Assembly (NCBI GenBank): GCA_040954595.2
Contig: CM082592.2
Coordinates: 496,001-560,000, forward strand
Source of the DNA: Balanoglossus misakiensis
Taxonomy: Eukaryota > Hemichordata
Length of the DNA stretch: 64,000 nt
Direction: 5' to 3'
The translations under genes and the position numbers were made by a program. The number at the start of each line of letters is the position of its first letter. Position 1 is the stretch's first letter. The notes under the pieces are model-generated. The model was not told the origin of the DNA and did no database searches. It saw only the letters and a list, made by a program, of their open reading frames with translations. Shown here one piece after another: positions 1 through 11,270 of this stretch.

Positions 1-1213
1 CTAAGAAAAGAATTTATTCTTATTTATTTTGTAAAAAAGACAATTTTTCGAAAAAAAGTCGAAAATGGTAATTTTGTCTTGGGTGATTCAAATTATACCG
101 CCTTTTCTGGAATTTGCAGCACTTTTTACAAGAGAACGACACTTCATGCTCCATAATATTTCCGAAAATGAAGAAAAGAGTTAATTTTTTATGATTTTTT
201 AAAAATTTACCATTTTTGTCAAAATATGGCCAAAATGGCTATTTTTTCTTGAATTCCGTCAATATCTCTGCATTTTTGGAGTGGTCGAAAGTTTTAACAT
301 ACAATCAACATGTCATTTTTGATCAGGGCACCAAATTCGAAGAACAAAGGTTTTTTTATTTGTTTTTCTAAAAATGACATTTTCAAAGAAAATTTGGTAA
401 AACGCAATTTTGTCTGCAGTGAGCCAAATTAGACGGTCTTTTGTGGAATTTGTATCGATATATACATACGAAGAGCATTCTATACTCCATCAGATTTACG
501 AAAATGTAGAAAACAGGTATTTTTTATAATTTTCAAAAATTTACCATTTTGACCAAATTGTGGCTAAAATTGTTATTTTCGTGTTGAATGCCGCCAGTGT
601 CACTGCTTTTAAAAGTCATAAAAACTTTTAACATACAAGCAATTGTTTATATATGATCAGGTCACCGAATTAAAAAAATAAAGAATGTTTTGCCTAAAAA
701 TGACCTTTTTGGTGCAAAAACGAATAAAACGCAATTTTGTATTAAATCAGCTCATTCAGAGTGCATTTTTTATAATCAGCACCATTTTTACATATAATGG
801 AAATTTCCTACATCATCAGATATCCAAATATGAAAAAATGATTTAGATTTTAGATGATTGTCCAAAATTAGCTGATATCTAATAAATGTAGTATTGAACC
901 GTTCCGTCCCCCCCCCCCCCCTTACATTATATGCGGTACGCCGATGTCAGCTTACCCGGCAGTACTGCAGGCCGTGCCCCCAACTAACATCGGTGTTGGA
1001 AACGCCCTGGTTAAATTCGGGCTTCCTCTATAAATTGACAGGCAATAATGCAGTCCTACCCGAACAAATGTCGAGTGTTGACCCGCTGTGACTTTCCCTC
1101 TTCGGTTTGCCCGACTTAGCCAACGTCTTTGTACTAGAGTGTCGGGTCTTTTGCAGAGCCAGGCCGAAGGAAATCCGACTTGATCACCGTTGCTAACGAA
1201 CGCTAGTGTCTGT
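1..1213 (+). repeat. Satellite unit, left part (interrupted by giant element)
   Basis: This is the left portion of a ~2 kb satellite monomer. It has an AT-rich half (1 to ~895), a poly-C tract (~909-921) and the start of a GC-richer half built of ~80-bp subrepeats. It breaks at 1213, inside the subrepeat motif CGCTAGTGTCTGT, and the same monomer resumes at 23452. The two parts together make a 2,054-bp unit, which matches the standard monomer length of the downstream array. No gene is supported here; short ORFs recur only because the repeat recurs. Confidence 0.93.
1208..1213 (+). other. Left target site duplication (GTCTGT) of giant element
   Basis: GTCTGT immediately precedes the left terminus TATGGAAAGCC and is repeated directly after the right terminus at 23452-23457. 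Uninterrupted satellite copies carry a single GTCTGT followed by CATGGTGTGCCGG, which is the sequence seen on the right flank. This is therefore a genuine 6-bp duplication, checked against many empty paralogous sites in this same window. Confidence 0.92.
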
Positions 1214-1790
1214 TATGGAAAGCCGTTGGGGACCCCCGACAACTTCTCTCAATACATGTGTAAAGTCCATAGACAAATGATAGGAACGCATATGCTGAAA
1301 ATATGACGCACATTGGGTGCCGACGCCGTAATCTAAAATGCCGGTAACAACCATATTTTTGCCGACACCTTTACTCAATCTACCGGCGCCGACAAAATCA
1401 CAACCGGTGATTTGATGAGTTCTCGCATCGGCGTTTCTACAGAGTTGTCGCATCGGCGTTTCTACAGAGTTGTCGCATCGGCGTTTCTGGAGAGTTGTCG
1501 CATCGGCGTTTCAGCTAGAGAGTTGTCGCATCGGCGTTTCTGGAGAGTTTTGTCGCATCCGCGTTTCTGGAGAGTTTTGTCGTACCGGCATTTCTACACA
1601 TGCGCATCGGCGTTTCAGCTAGAGTTTTCTCGCATCGGCGTTTCTGGAGAGTTTTGTCGCACCGGCATTCTACACATGCGCATTGGCGTTTCAGCTAAAG
1701 AGTTTTCCCGCATCGGCGTTTCTGGAGAGTTTTGTCGCACCGGCATTTTACACATGCGCATTGGCGTTTCAGCTAAAGAGTTGTCGGCGA
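1214..1790 (+). repeat. Left terminal inverted repeat with subterminal repeats
   Basis: The outer part (1214 to ~1453) matches the reverse complement of 23212-23451 without gaps and with two mismatches that I count (near 1259 and 1354). The inner part (~1420-1790) is a tandem array around the core TCGCATCGGCGTTT, alternating with CACATGCGCATTGGCGTTT and TTTTGTCGCACCGGCATT blocks. The array differs slightly in copy number and order from the right side. Such clustered subterminal motifs usually serve as transposase binding sites. ORFs crossing this segment on both strands are by-products of the repeat. Confidence 0.9.
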
Positions 1791-2076
1791 TTTTGGACAG
1801 CGGCTTTTTCTTCTCGGTCTCCTCTTTAGTTAAGGTTTTGTAGTCAAAGAGTAAATCACAAGGCAAAATCTCGAGATGCTGAACTGCTGCTAGGTCTCCC
1901 ATGCATTTGTTAGAACACTGAGCTAAAAGTCTTTCAACGTTATAGGCTTAGATATTTTAAATAAATTATTGTTATTAGCAAATTATAATTTTTACGTTTG
2001 TTATCATGTGGTCAACCGATGTTCGTACAGAGCATGTGCATAAGATCAACATGCTACTCCAAGGCAACTGTTGCTG
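1791..2076 (+). promoter_or_regulatory. Leader/promoter region of the integrase-core gene, with a 23-codon uORF
   Basis: This unique sequence lies between the left TIR and the first coding exon. It contains an AT-rich stretch (~1945-1995) that could hold core promoter elements, but no TATA box can be assigned with confidence. An upstream ATG at 2006-2008 opens a 23-codon frame whose TGA (2075-2077) overlaps the proposed integrase start ATG (2077-2079) as TGATG. If it is in the mRNA, this uORF would be expected to reduce or couple translation of the integrase; that is inference. Confidence 0.4.
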
Positions 2077-5000
2077 ATGAGAATTATGGCTACTCTAGGT
2101 AAGTTTCATTATGAATTTTATGACGTTACTTTACATGTTCTTTCTAAACATTGAAAGAAGGAAAGGCATTGATCAGATTTGAAGCTTTACTGTGTCTTAA
2201 GATTTCAACTATAGCCTGGTATCCATACCTAGTGTGCGAGTCTATCTATAAAACACACTGGGTATGGAGACCAGGCTAGCAACTATTATGTTCTCAGTTT
2301 ATTTCAGTTTCTTGTTCAGCATTTAAACATGATGAAATTCTCAGCTTTTAAAATTCAGCAATAATCAGATTAATTTTGTTGAAATTGAATTCCCATTTAT
2401 TTCCCACTCAGTGTTAGATTGCTACAATGAATTATTATTATGTTGGTGAAGTCTGGCAAATTAACTGTTTACTGGCACTTAGCTATGCAAACTAGCATTA
2501 GAATGAATTGGGAAATACCACAATAACTGGCCAATTCTTATGAAACAACAGCATTTACATGGATATATGAAACCACTATTTAATGCTTAGATAAAAAACA
2601 GAATGGTTCCTTGATGGGGTTGGCTCTTCAAAGCTGTAGAATAGGGGTACATGTACACCTAAAACCTGAAACCAAAATACTGCATTTAATGCAAACAGAT
2701 AGATAATTTCCTTTTATGTTAGATTGCCAATTTTACACAAGTCACTTGTGAATATTATTTTCTTACAGAGCAAAGGGAACTCATTAAGAAGTATTTCTCG
2801 TATGGTTATACACACAAATTAATTTATTATGTAATGGTAAAACAACATGGATTCCGTTTGAGGTAAACAGCATTAAAAACATAATAACTTTACTTTTGAG
2901 TGGTAAACTTACATTATTTTATTATCTGTTACTTGGAAATTGTGTAATGACCAGTCTCTTCCTTTTATGTTATCCCTTTAGTGTACAACTCACTCTCACT
3001 TTATTTTGACTCTGTAGGTTTTCATACTTCAAGCGCAAATTCCTCCATCACCTTGGACTCTATCGAAAAGGGAGAAGAGCACAGTCATCTTTTGATGACA
3101 TTGTTTCTGCTGTGCTTGTATGTTAAGCTCTTTACCCTAACCTACATTTAATTAGTGACACCACTTCCCAAGTCTGACTTAATTGCACACATTCAGTATA
3201 ACAAATTAAAATCAAATTCTGAACATCTTGCAGAAGAACTCCATTTTCCTGGTCACCCTTTTGTCATTTGGGCAGATATGCGAGGGACATTGTTGCTAGG
3301 AAATTAATTCATTTATGTCAGTTGTTTGTGTTCTACCACTTGCATGGATTAGAAGCAATTTCAAAAGTATTCGATTTATGTCACATTTTATTAACTATTT
3401 TTTTCAACTGTGAATGTCAGCTATTCTAATATTGAATGTGTTCATTCATTTGTTCACACATCTATCAATCTATCCAACCATCCTTTCCTTTATTCATTTA
3501 CAGACAGAACTGAATACAGGGTCTGGCTGCATTGTTGGAGCCAATGAAATGCTAGCTATCCTGAGAACTAAGCACCAATTGATGGTTAAAAGGTAAAAAA
3601 AAAATTTTGTAATACTGGAATGATAAAAACAATAATGCAAACATAAGTGTTCATTGATATCATCAACAAGGGTCTTTTATTTGAAATGGCTGATTGATGT
3701 AAGGGAAATGCTATTTGAATAAGCTCCCTTGGCAAGAAAATAACAGGTGATGGACTTGTTTCCTAATTCTCCCTGCTAATCTAAAGTTGAAGTGCAAATG
3801 TCAAATCTATTTCACTCATTGAATAAAAACTTTGGCCCAGATTTATTACAAATCTCATTTCAATTAAATTGCAGATTATTCTTATTTTATTAAAATATGT
3901 AATAAATAGATTTCTTTTTTTGTAGGGAGACTGTACGAAAACTTCTTAGGATCCTGGATCCAATAAACGTTCAACGACGCCTGCATCGCCGGTTAATACG
4001 GCGTGAGTACAGATGTAAAGGACCAAATTATGTATGGCACATTGGTAAGCAAATTAACTGATTGTACAGTCTGAACCTGTCTAAACCGGACCTTCTGAAC
4101 ATGGACACCTGTCTTTACCAAACAAATTTTTCAGTCCCTTTGACACAGAACCACAAGTTAAAATAAACTCTATGAACTAATTACCTTTGCAAACAAAACA
4201 GTTCTTCGGTCCCTTTGTTGTCCACTAAGATATATATATATATATATATATATATATCTGTCTTGAAATTGCAGAAAGTACTCTAATTTGAAACAGGGTT
4301 AAAGACCATACAACACACCCAGCAGTGAGGGCGCTTTAGTGCATGTACACAATTAATAATTGATGCAGGACGGCTTGCCAATTAAATGTCTATTTTACAG
4401 AAAATATAAGGTACTTTCTCCATTTCCATTACAGATCTAGAATAGGCAAATTTGCAATTACACTCACTCGCATGAATGAATGCTGGCATCTGTGGTGGGC
4501 GGCGTGGAACTTTACTTGGTGGCGTGCCGGGAAGGAAGGTGCTCTCCTCAGCTCAACTGCCACCAATAAACTGGCCCACAGCAGATGAGTTCATTTCAAC
4601 AGGTGCCAAGCTCTTTGGCTAGAATAGATAAAATATATTGATGCCGCAATGAATGAATGAAAACAGTATGAATGACCAGTCAATGGAGCTCTCCAATGGC
4701 ACGTAAGACTAGAATAGGCAAATTTGCAATTACAGTCACTCGCATGAATGAATGCTGGCATCTGTGGTGGGCGGCGTGGAACTTTACTTGGTGGCGTGCC
4801 GGGAAGGAAGGTGCTCTCCTCAGCTCAACTGCCACCAATAAACTGGCCCACAGCAGATGAGTTCATTTCAACAGGTGCCAAGCTCTTTGGCTAGAATAGA
4901 TAAAATATATTGATGCCGCAATGAATGAATGAAAACAGTATGAATGACCAGTCAATGGAGCTCTCCAATGGCACGTAAGACTAGAATAGGCAAATTTGCA

Positions 5001-7424
5001 ATTACACTCACTCGCATGAATGAATGCTGGCATCTGTGGTGGGCGGCGTGGAACTTTACTTGGTGGCGTGCCGGGAAGGAAGGTGCTCTCCTCAGCTCAA
5101 CTGCCACCAATAAACTGGCCCACAGCAGATGAGTTCATTTCAACAGGTGCCAAGCTCTTCGGCTAGAATAGATAAAATATATTGATGCCGCAATGAATGA
5201 ATGAAAACAGTATGAATGACCAGTCAATGGAGCTCTCCAATGGCACGTAAGATCTGTCTTGAAATTGCAGAAAGTACTCTAATTTGAAACAGGGTTAAAG
5301 ACCATACAACACACCCAGCAGTGAGGGCGCTTTAGTGCATGTACACAATTAATAATTGATGCAGGACGGCTTGCCAATTAAATGTCTATTTTACAGAAAA
5401 TATAAGGTACTTTCTCCATTTCCATTACAGATCTAGAATAGGCAAATTTGCAATTACACTCACTCGCATGAATGAATGCTGGCATCTGTGGTGGGCGGCG
5501 TGGAACTTTACTTGGTGGCGTGCCGGGAAGGAAGGTGCTCTCCTCAGCTCAACTGCCACCAATAAACTGGCCCACAGCAGATGAGTTCATTTCAACAGGT
5601 GCCAAGCTCTTTGGCTAGAATAGATAAAATATATTGATGCCGCAATGAATGAATGAAAACAGTATGAATGACCAGTCAATGGAGCTCTCCAATGGCACGT
5701 AAGACTAGAATAGGCAAATTTGCAATTACACTCACTCGCATGAATGAATGCTGGCATCTGTGGTGGGCGGCGTGGAACTTTACTTGGTGGCGTGCCGGGA
5801 AGGAAGGTGCTCTCCTCAGCTCAACTGCCACCAATAAACTGGCCCACAGCAGATGAGTTCATTTCAACAGGTGCCAAGCTCTTTGGCTAGAATAGATAAA
5901 ATATATTGATGCCGCAATGAATGAATGAAAACAGTATGAATGACCAGTCAATGGAGCTCTCCAATGGCACGTAAGAATCTAGAATAGGCAAATTTGCAAT
6001 TACACTCACTCGCATGAATGAATGCTGGCATCTGTGGTGGGCGGCGTGGAACTTTCCTTGGTGGCGTGCCGGGAAGGAAGGTGCTCTCCTCAGCTCAACT
6101 GCCACCAATAAACTGGCCCACAGCAGATGAGTTCATTTCAACAGGTGCCAAGCTCTTCGGCTAGAATAGATAAAATATATTGATGCCGCAATGAATGAAT
6201 GAAAACAGTATGAATGACCAGTCAATGGAGCTCTCCAATGGCACGTAAGATCTGTCTTGAAATTGCAGAAAGTACTCTAATTTGAAACAGGGTTAAAGAC
6301 CATACAACACACCCAGCAGTGAGGGCGCTTTAGTGCATGTACACAATTAATAATTGATGCAGGACGGCTTGCCAATTAAATGTCTATTTTACAGAAAATA
6401 TAAGGTACTTTCTCCATTTCCATTACAGATCTAGAATAGGCAAATTTGCAATTACACTCACTCGCATGAATGAATGCTGGCATCTGTGGTGGGCGGCGTG
6501 GAACTTTACTTGGTGGCGTGCCGGGAAGGAAGGTGCTCTCCTCAGCTCAACTGCCACCAATAAACTGGCCCACAGCAGATGAGTTCATTTCAACAGGTGC
6601 CAAGCTCTTTGGCTAGAATATATAAAATATATTGATGCCGCAATGAATGAATGAAAACAGTATGAATGACCAGTCAATGGAGCTCTCCAATGGCACGTAA
6701 GACTAGAATAGGCAAATTTGCAATTACACTCACTCGCATGAATGAATGCTGGCATCTGTGGTGGGCGGCGTGGAACTTTACTTGGTGGCGTGCCGGGAAG
6801 GAAGGTGCTCTCCTCAGCTCAACTGCCACCAATAAACTGGCCCACAGCAGATGAGTTCATTTCAACAGGTGCCAAGCTCTTTGGCTAGAATAGATAAAAT
6901 ATATTGATGCCGCAATGAATGAATGAAAACAGTATGAATGACCAGTCAATGGAGCTCTCCAATGGCACGTAAGAATCTAGAATAGGCAAATTTGCAATTA
7001 CACTCACTCGCATGAATGAATGCTGGCATCTGTGGTGGGCGGCGTGGAACTTTACTTGGTGGCGTGCCGGGAAGGAAGGTGCTCTCCTCAGCTCAACTGC
7101 CACCAATAAACTGGCCCACAGCAGATGAGTTCATTTCAACAGGTGCCAAGCTCTTCGGCTAGAATAGATAAAATATATTGATGCCGCAATGAATGAATGA
7201 AAACAGTATGAATGACCAGTCAATGGAGCTCTCCAATGGCACGTAAGATCTGTCTTGAAATTGCAGAAAGTACTCTAATTTGAAACAGGGTTAAAGACCA
7301 TACAACACACCCAGCAGTGAGGGCGCTTTAGTGCATGTACACAATTAATAATTGATGCAGGACGGCTTGCCAATTAAATGTCTATTTTACAGAAAATATA
7401 AGGTACTTTCTCCATTTCCATTAC

Positions 7425-7481
<57 letters not shown>

Positions 7482-10400
7482 ATACATGCCTAAATATAGG
7501 GATAAACTGAGTTAACGCCATCTTGAAAATTTGCAGTGCATTATCGGTCAATTGAGTCCCAGTTGGGGGGGGGGGAGTAGCGTCTACAACCTATCCAATT
7601 TTCCAGCAGTTTTGTCAGATTTTCTTCAAGTAACGTTAGTAGTAGTAGTTACATGAAGAAAATCTGACTAAACCGCTGGAAATGGATAGGTTGTAGACGC
7701 TACTCCCCCCAACCGGAACTCAATTGACCCATAATGCACTGCAAATTTTCAAGATGGCATTAACAGTTTATCCCTACATTTAGGCATGTATGACATTGTG
7801 TTTTGATTTTTTTTTTAGATGGGTATGATAAACTATCTCCATATGGATTTGCCATTCATGGTTGCATCGATGGGTAAGTGCTATCAACTTATCATCTATA
7901 CAAACCTTTCTGAGGAATGCTGGAGACCCATTGTAACACCATTGGTTTTTTGAGAATCACAATATTGATGAAAGCTAAGATTAATGAAGCACATTTAGTA
8001 ACAATTCTGTGGAAATATGTTTATGCAATGAAATTTACTTATTCCTTTTTTAATTTGAAAATTAATAATAACTTTGTTTTCTATAGATTTTCGCGAAGGG
8101 TGTTGTGGTTGAAAGTTGGTGCATCAAACAATGATCCAAGCAAAGTTGCTTCCTATTTCATAGACACAGTTGAGAAGCTGAAAGGTAATAGACACATTCA
8201 CTCAAGGTTGTTAAACATATCATTTTGACAAAATTTGTTTTATTGACATTTCTGAACTGGGTAAAGGCGATAAATTTAGCCAACCACTAATCAATGACAA
8301 TTATCCATTGCATGCTCATATTAGTCTTGTACCCAATATTTCCTGTGGCAACATTGTAATGATCTTCACATATCCAGGCTGTGTTGAAAAACATTGAAAC
8401 TACGTGTAGGCAGTACAGCATTTGGAATGAAAATCTTTCTTAAAAATTAAATCTAGTGTGTACAATTTTTTTTTTTTTTTTTGGGGGGGGGTTAACATTT
8501 TAACTGTAAGAGCTGCCAATGTCAATCCTAATTTGTTTGCAGGTTGCCCCAGGATCTTGCGAGCAGATCATGGCACAGAAACAGGAGTGATAATGACTGC
8601 TCAAGCCATGTTGAGGACAGATGGTGATGATGCTTTTGCTGACAACAGCTTTTGGTATGGTCCTTCAACTGCTAACAAGGTCAGTTATATGACAAATGAC
8701 ATCACAATTTTTCTTAGGAATACCTACGCTGTACCGTGTCATGAGATAAAAAGACTGTTAATACTACCCATTTTTCCACTACCTTGTTAAGATGACTATA
8801 TGCTTGAGGAGACTATCCTCAAACCTCATAGACTCCCCATCTTCCCTACTTCAGTCACCGATTCCATTGCTGCTGCATGCCTGAGCAAATTTTGTTCAAA
8901 TTTGGTGCAGTTTTTTGTTTCACAATATAATCCAAAAAAGACACTTTTGGTATCGTGTTTCACATTTGTTTGTTCAGAGTGGTGACAGTAATTGTGTCAG
9001 ACCATTGTTTTCATTGTGATCTCTTCTTACAGCGTATTGAACGATGGTAGGGTGTGTTAAGAAGTAAAAGTGCAGATTGGTGGATTGACCATTTTAAGGT
9101 AAAGTATCATTTGGCTTGTACAAATGTGTTCTGCAAAACAAAATCAACTCAAACACAAAGATGGTTGTATAAGTGACAAAATTTGTATTCTCATAGAATG
9201 TGCCTCAGCCCAAGATGCAATGTCATTAGTAGATGCAGTTGTGTGTAGGAATGAGAAAAATAACCAGTATAGCTCAAGTCAGTTCATATCATGATGTTGA
9301 ATTGTCCTGCAGAGTTTTTATACATGAGGACTAGGCTTTCCAAACATTTTTTTTCTTGGCCATGGCCTTGCAGGCAGTTTATACACAAGTACAAGACCAC
9401 ATTCACTGACACATTTTACTGTAGCATTACAGGAAATTCACCACTATCAATTTTTTATCCCCTAGGATTTGGTATCAATGGGTCATTTGCAGTTAGGTGA
9501 CCCGGTCAACATGTGAGTTGATACACTTTATGTTTTGTTTCAAGTAATGAAAGAAATTCCATTATTCAATCTGTCAATGTTTGCACAGAGCAGAGAAGAA
9601 ACAGACACAGACAGGATGGTAGAGACATAGACAGGAGATCAAATATTGCAGTTCGTTTGAAATCCGTAGATCTGCTGGAAATCATATTTTTAACTGGATG
9701 AATTTCCATAAACTTGTAACATTATGCTATTTGTTAAGTATGATAAAATGCACATATTATTCCCAAGCATCTTGAAATCAATTTGCATTTTTTCTTTCAG
9801 AATGAGTATGCAGTTTTGTTATTTTTCTGTCATGCAAAGGGAACTGGATGAGGTAGTTGAGAGGTGGAACCACCACAGAATAAGGCGACAAAATAAAGGA
9901 GATTCTGTATCAGGCATTCCAGAAATTCTCTATACCTGTCCTGAGTTACTAGGTACTTTTTTATTGCAACAAAATAAAGAAACCAACAAAGATTCATTAA
10001 AATTGCAGAAATGCTACCTAATCTGGACCCTGTGACTGAATGTAGATCACAAGTCATGAGGGTATTTCACTCATTAGGTCAACATAAGGCTTATCCATGA
10101 AGTAAATGACATGCAGTGTTTAAAGCATAAATCATGAACATTGGAAAGTTTCCTCAACAAAAATCTCAAGATTACATAACATCTGCAGAGAATGATAGAA
10201 AAATAACATTTCAATCACTTCATTGCTTAAGGTAAATAAAATAAAATAACTTAATATACATCTGGCACCAAGAACAATAGATACTCCAATATAAACAAAA
10301 AAGAAAGATGGCTGCTCACTGTGTACTGTGTTTCAGCTGATCGGTTATGATTGATCGTACCAGCGTTTTGAAAGCCAAATAATATGCAACACAAGAACTA

Positions 10401-10837
10401 ACTGAGATGTAAGATGTACACTAATAATTTTATTATGAAAATACCACAAAGTATATATTTGGACATTAGCATAGTGCATCGCCCTCCGCTACGCATCAGG
10501 CGATACGTGGCGCTAATGTCCTTGAGCATACTTTGCAGTATTTTCGTAATACCCTCATAGTATTTAACCCATACATAAATTCTTATTTGAACAAACATAT
10601 TTTGTTATTTCAGACCGCCCTAATTGTCGGAACTACATACATTCAGTCAACGCTGGCTCTCAAACTTTCTTGCTATGCAAGTCACAGTGTAACTTTGATA
10701 ATGGTTGCAATGAAGATTTCGCAGTTGTGGCACGGAACATATGCCAAATGAATGGATGGAATCATGAACCCACTACAGCATTTGCAGCAAAAGAACTCTA
10801 CTTGCACTTGACACCTTGCCTTGAAGAACTTTTATAA
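2077..10837 (+). CDS. Integrase core-domain protein (DDE, rve-like), 12 exons, one in-frame stop
   Basis: I assemble exons 2077-2098, 2769-2862, 3018-3117, 3504-3592, 3926-4044, 7819-7873, 8087-8184, 8543-8679, 9033-9098, 9466-9512, 9801-9952 and 10614-10837. All have GT..AG borders and matching phases, totalling 1,203 nt (400 codons plus TAA). The N-terminus (residues ~8-60) looks like a helix-turn-helix region. The catalytic core has Asp142 in WHIDGYDKLSPYGFAIHG, Asp201 in RADHGTETG and Glu241 in RIERW (DD39E spacing). FSRRVLWLKVG and YGPSTAN are hallmarks of the integrase-core family of intron-rich genes found scattered in animals and fungi. Codon 244 is TAG (9048-9050), where relatives as I recall them have the second Trp of a WW pair. 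Everything downstream stays open and conserved, so this is a recent nonsense mutation, an allele or a sequencing error. Intron 5 holds a repeat array. It probably mobilises the surrounding element. Confidence 0.85.
2212..2278. repeat. Short palindromic (hairpin) repeat in intron 1
   Basis: TAGCCTGGTATCCATACC at the left and its near-complement GGTATGGAGACCAGGCTA at the right enclose a ~30-bp middle that also has paired GTGTG/CACAC ends. The whole 67 bp can fold into one long hairpin. It is probably a small MITE or foldback copy; no clear target duplication is seen. Confidence 0.6.
4081..4225 (+). repeat. Degenerate copy of a dispersed MITE-like repeat
   Basis: This stretch shares several blocks with 12551-12712, including TCCCTTTGACA, AACCACA and ACCTTTGCAAA, in the same order. 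The termini are eroded here. It lies in intron 5 of the integrase gene, just before an AT microsatellite. Confidence 0.5.
4232..4257. repeat. (AT)n microsatellite, left border of intronic array
   Basis: An AT dinucleotide run directly abuts the first base of the nested tandem array. A second AT run closes the array at 7427-7478. Confidence 0.85.
4258..7426. repeat. Nested tandem array in intron 5: three blocks of 3 x 272 bp separated by ~180-bp spacers
   Basis: The 272-bp monomer (starting CTAGAATAGGCAAATTTGC) occurs nine times, at 4437, 4709, 4981, 5433, 5705, 5979, 6431, 6703 and 6977. Each group of three is preceded by a ~180-bp spacer starting TCTGTCTTGAAATTGCAG, and a fourth spacer (7249-7426) closes the array, so the higher-order period is ~998 bp. 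In each triplet the third monomer alone reads CTCTTCGGC where the first two read CTCTTTGGC, which shows that whole triplets were duplicated. The 62-residue ORFs inside are identical because the monomers are; no coding function is supported. The arrangement (unit core between AT microsatellites) resembles Helentron-associated or Pearl-type non-autonomous elements, a tentative comparison. Confidence 0.9.
7427..7478. repeat. (AT)n microsatellite, right border of intronic array
   Basis: A run of ~26 AT dinucleotides lies between the last array spacer and the long inverted repeat at 7479. Confidence 0.9.
7479..7794. mobile_element. Foldback element with ~150-bp inverted arms
   Basis: The left arm begins GTCATACATGCC and the right arm ends GGCATGTATGAC. 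The arms (about 7479-7634 and 7648-7794) are near-perfect complements around a 13-bp loop (GTTAGTAGTAGTA). A poly-G run in the left arm (7565-7575) is longer than its poly-C partner on the right. It lies in intron 5 and has no coding capacity. It is a foldback/MITE; the family is unknown. Confidence 0.85.
8466..8490. repeat. Homopolymer tract (poly-T then poly-G)
   Basis: A long run of T is followed by a run of G, just upstream of the acceptor of exon 8 of the integrase gene. It is likely to be length-variable. A frame read through it is not real coding sequence. Confidence 0.8.
9048..9050 (+). other. In-frame TAG in integrase exon 9
   Basis: The exon 9-12 frame continues through this stop into a conserved-looking C-terminus (residues 245-400). 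The stop replaces the codon after Trp243, three residues past catalytic Glu241. A single G-to-A change from TGG would explain it. There is no other frameshift or stop in the 1,203-nt model. Confidence 0.85.
10432..10550. mobile_element. MITE-like inverted repeat in last intron of the integrase gene
   Basis: The left arm starts ATTATGAAAATACC and the right arm ends GTATTTTCGTAAT. The ~52-bp arms match through GGACATTAGC/GCTAATGTCC, with a ~15-bp loop. It sits in intron 11, upstream of the final exon, and codes for nothing. Confidence 0.75.
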
Positions 10838-10876
10838 ACTACACAACTAAAGAGAACAATACAACAGCTAATACTT

Positions 10877-11075
10877 TAGAGGCCGTTCAGTTTTCATGGC
10901 TTGGGGCAAGTTTGTGTCATCTGTTTTCAAAAACAGGCAGACCCCCCCCCATTCCCTTTACACGGGACCAAAAAATGATGACCCCCCTTTTGAATTTCCA
11001 AATTTAAGTGACACCCCCTTGATTTTGCCGACTCCCCCTACCTACCTCCCGCCGTAAAAACTGAATGGTCCCCTA
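10877..11075. mobile_element. Small MITE-like element between convergent genes
   Basis: The ends are imperfect inverted repeats: TAGAGGCCGTTCAGTTTTCA on the left against the complement of AAACTGAATGGTCCCCTA on the right. The interior is C-rich with poly-C runs. It lies ~40 bp past the integrase stop codon, in the probable 3' UTR. Confidence 0.6.
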
Positions 11076-11177
11076 GTAAAAAAAATGTTCACAAGTACAG
11101 TTCAAAACAGCCCACACAGAAGAACATCATCATAGTTTGTTAGGGTGTCATCCAGGTCACCACTAATCTGTTGAACA

Positions 11178-11270
11178 AATAAAAAAGTGATTTCATGCAT
11201 TAAAAAACATTGTTTATCATATTCATGTGTATGTACTGACATTTTGTGATGCGAAATAAAACTTGGTAAT
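11178..11270 (+). terminator. Candidate polyadenylation signals of the integrase gene
   Basis: AATAAA occurs at 11178-11183 and at 11265-11270, about 340 and 430 nt after the integrase stop codon, and before the last exon of the convergent minus-strand gene. Either could serve; the position is inferred from the hexamer only. Confidence 0.4.

Noticed and set aside
1412-1902. Long ORFs in the TIRs (repeats of RIGVSAKE or ETPMRENS)
   Set aside because: Both strands are open because of the 78-bp periodicity (divisible by three). Sequences differ by indels between the two TIRs and match no protein family.
4437-7248. Identical 62- and 73-residue ORFs in the 272-bp array
   Set aside because: They are by-products of tandem identical monomers inside an intron, and are open on both strands.
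8458-8542. N-terminal extension of the exon 8 frame through the T/G homopolymer
   Set aside because: The residues come from a poly-T/poly-G run, and a clear acceptor (TTTGCAG) at 8542 defines the exon.
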